Assembly (NCBI GenBank): GCA_021796155.1
Contig: JAJYOO010000160.1
Coordinates: 1-6,124 of the forward strand
Direction: 5' to 3'
From: Chloroflexota bacterium
Lineage (GTDB): Bacteria > Chloroflexota > Anaerolineae > Anaerolineales > Villigracilaceae
Length of the DNA: 6,124 nt
Positions within the stretch are counted from its first letter, which is position 1. Each line of letters starts with the position of its first letter. This document shows, in pieces, positions 5,682 to 6,124 of this stretch. The notes beneath the pieces are model-generated. The model had not been told where the DNA came from. It saw nothing but the letters and a program-made list of their open reading frames with translations, and did not search any database. The position numbers and the translations under genes are program-made.

Positions 5682-6124
5682 ATGAAAACCAAAACAACAA
5701 TAAGGGTATTTTTACAAGTAGGCATCATTTGTTCAATGGCGGCGACATTCCTTACAGGTTCCAACCTGCCCGGAAAAAGCCAGGCAGGTGAATTGACCAT
5801 AACCGTTAGCGGTATCGTAGTCCATGATCAATATGATCGTTCCGGTTTCTTTCCAAAGGGATGGCTAACAGAGCCTAGCAACTGCAACGGCGCACAGATC
5901 AGTCCAGTCGAGGAGCAACGCGTAATTCCGCTCATCGAACAATTCGCATCCTCCTACGATACGCATACGATTAAATGCAATTTAACGGACATCTACCTTC
6001 TAAGCAATCTGACGTGTTTTGGAAAACCTTACGGAGGAACCCATAATGCCACAGCCATCTACATCAGAGTTGGGACGCTCGAAGCAGGATATACAGATCA
6101 ATTCCTTTTATCATTATTGTACGC
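5682..6124 (+). CDS. Exported protein of unknown function (partial, 3' end outside window)
   Basis: The open frame runs from ATG 5682 through the right edge: 147 full codons, no stop. GAGG (5674-5677) lies 4 bases upstream, a slightly short spacing. The N-terminus has Lys/Arg at 2-8 and a hydrophobic stretch at about 9-26, with a plausible signal peptidase site after S33-Q-A35, so the protein is probably secreted or periplasmic. The visible mature part has three cysteines (C68, C99, C112) and a Gly-rich stretch Y117-G-G-T-H-N-A followed by a predicted strand A-I-Y-I-R-V. I do not recognise the family firmly. The Y-G-G-T...I-Y-I...G-Y-T-D pattern recalls, from memory only, some secreted zinc-metallopeptidase-like proteins whose HExxH motif would fall beyond the edge. 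Codon use differs from the sdh genes (ATA, CTA, TTA, AGA and AGG all appear), suggesting lower expression or a different origin. It has its own candidate promoter and no evident link to respiration. Confidence 0.75.
   Translation, partial: MKTKTTIRVFLQVGIICSMAATFLTGSNLPGKSQAGELTITVSGIVVHDQYDRSGFFPKGWLTEPSNCNGAQISPVEEQRVIPLIEQFASSYDTHTIKCNLTDIYLLSNLTCFGKPYGGTHNATAIYIRVGTLEAGYTDQFLLSLLY

Noticed and set aside
5588..5791. 67-codon plus-strand frame after the terminator
   Set aside because: It begins inside the terminator stem and overlaps, in another frame, the exported-protein gene, which has a signal peptide and a ribosome site.
1..6124. CRISPR array, insertion sequence, tRNA or rRNA, defence or other novel multi-gene system
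   Set aside because: No spaced repeats, transposase, RNA gene signature or defence domain is visible. The window is mostly standard respiratory genes.

Overview
The window holds the core of an aerobic-type respiratory chain. Two operons point away from each other across a 353-base intergenic region (1858-2210), and the start of an unrelated secreted-protein gene lies at the right edge. Base composition is near 50% G+C by eye, ribosome-binding sites are of the GGAGG type, and genes are tightly packed. The protein sequences look bacterial. The bc-complex proteins resemble the Rieske / cytochrome b6 / subunit IV-like (QcrABC) set of Firmicutes and some other phyla. My best guess from general sequence character is an Anaerolineae-like member of Chloroflexota, but nothing in the window proves the taxon.

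Left part, minus strand (read from 1857 down to 1): a Rieske iron-sulfur protein with a twin-arginine signal (1345-1857), a cytochrome b6-type protein with all four haem histidines (683-1342), and a subunit IV-like cytochrome b C-terminal protein with the PEWY quinol-site motif (1-672, cut by the window edge). Gaps of 2 and 10 bases indicate one operon encoding a quinol:cytochrome c (or plastocyanin-like acceptor) oxidoreductase.

Middle, 1858-2210: no gene. It contains several inverted repeats and candidate promoters for both directions. Two long hairpins, each followed by a T-run, point into the two operons and could be attenuators or terminators.

Right part, plus strand: sdhC (2211-2585), sdhD (2587-3024), sdhA (3035-4828) and sdhB (4840-5547), a complete four-subunit succinate:quinone oxidoreductase with one predicted haem b, closed by a strong intrinsic terminator (5577-5610). 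A promoter whose -35 region falls in the terminator T-run probably drives the last gene (5682 to the edge), an exported protein of unknown function.

Together the two operons would feed electrons from succinate into the quinone pool (complex II) and take them out again (complex III). I see no mobile element, CRISPR array, tRNA or rRNA. The enzymes are well known. The parts most worth a second look are the structured intergenic region, the apparent lack of the haem c-i cysteine in the cytochrome b, the extra membrane segments of the subunit IV-like protein, and the unknown exported protein.
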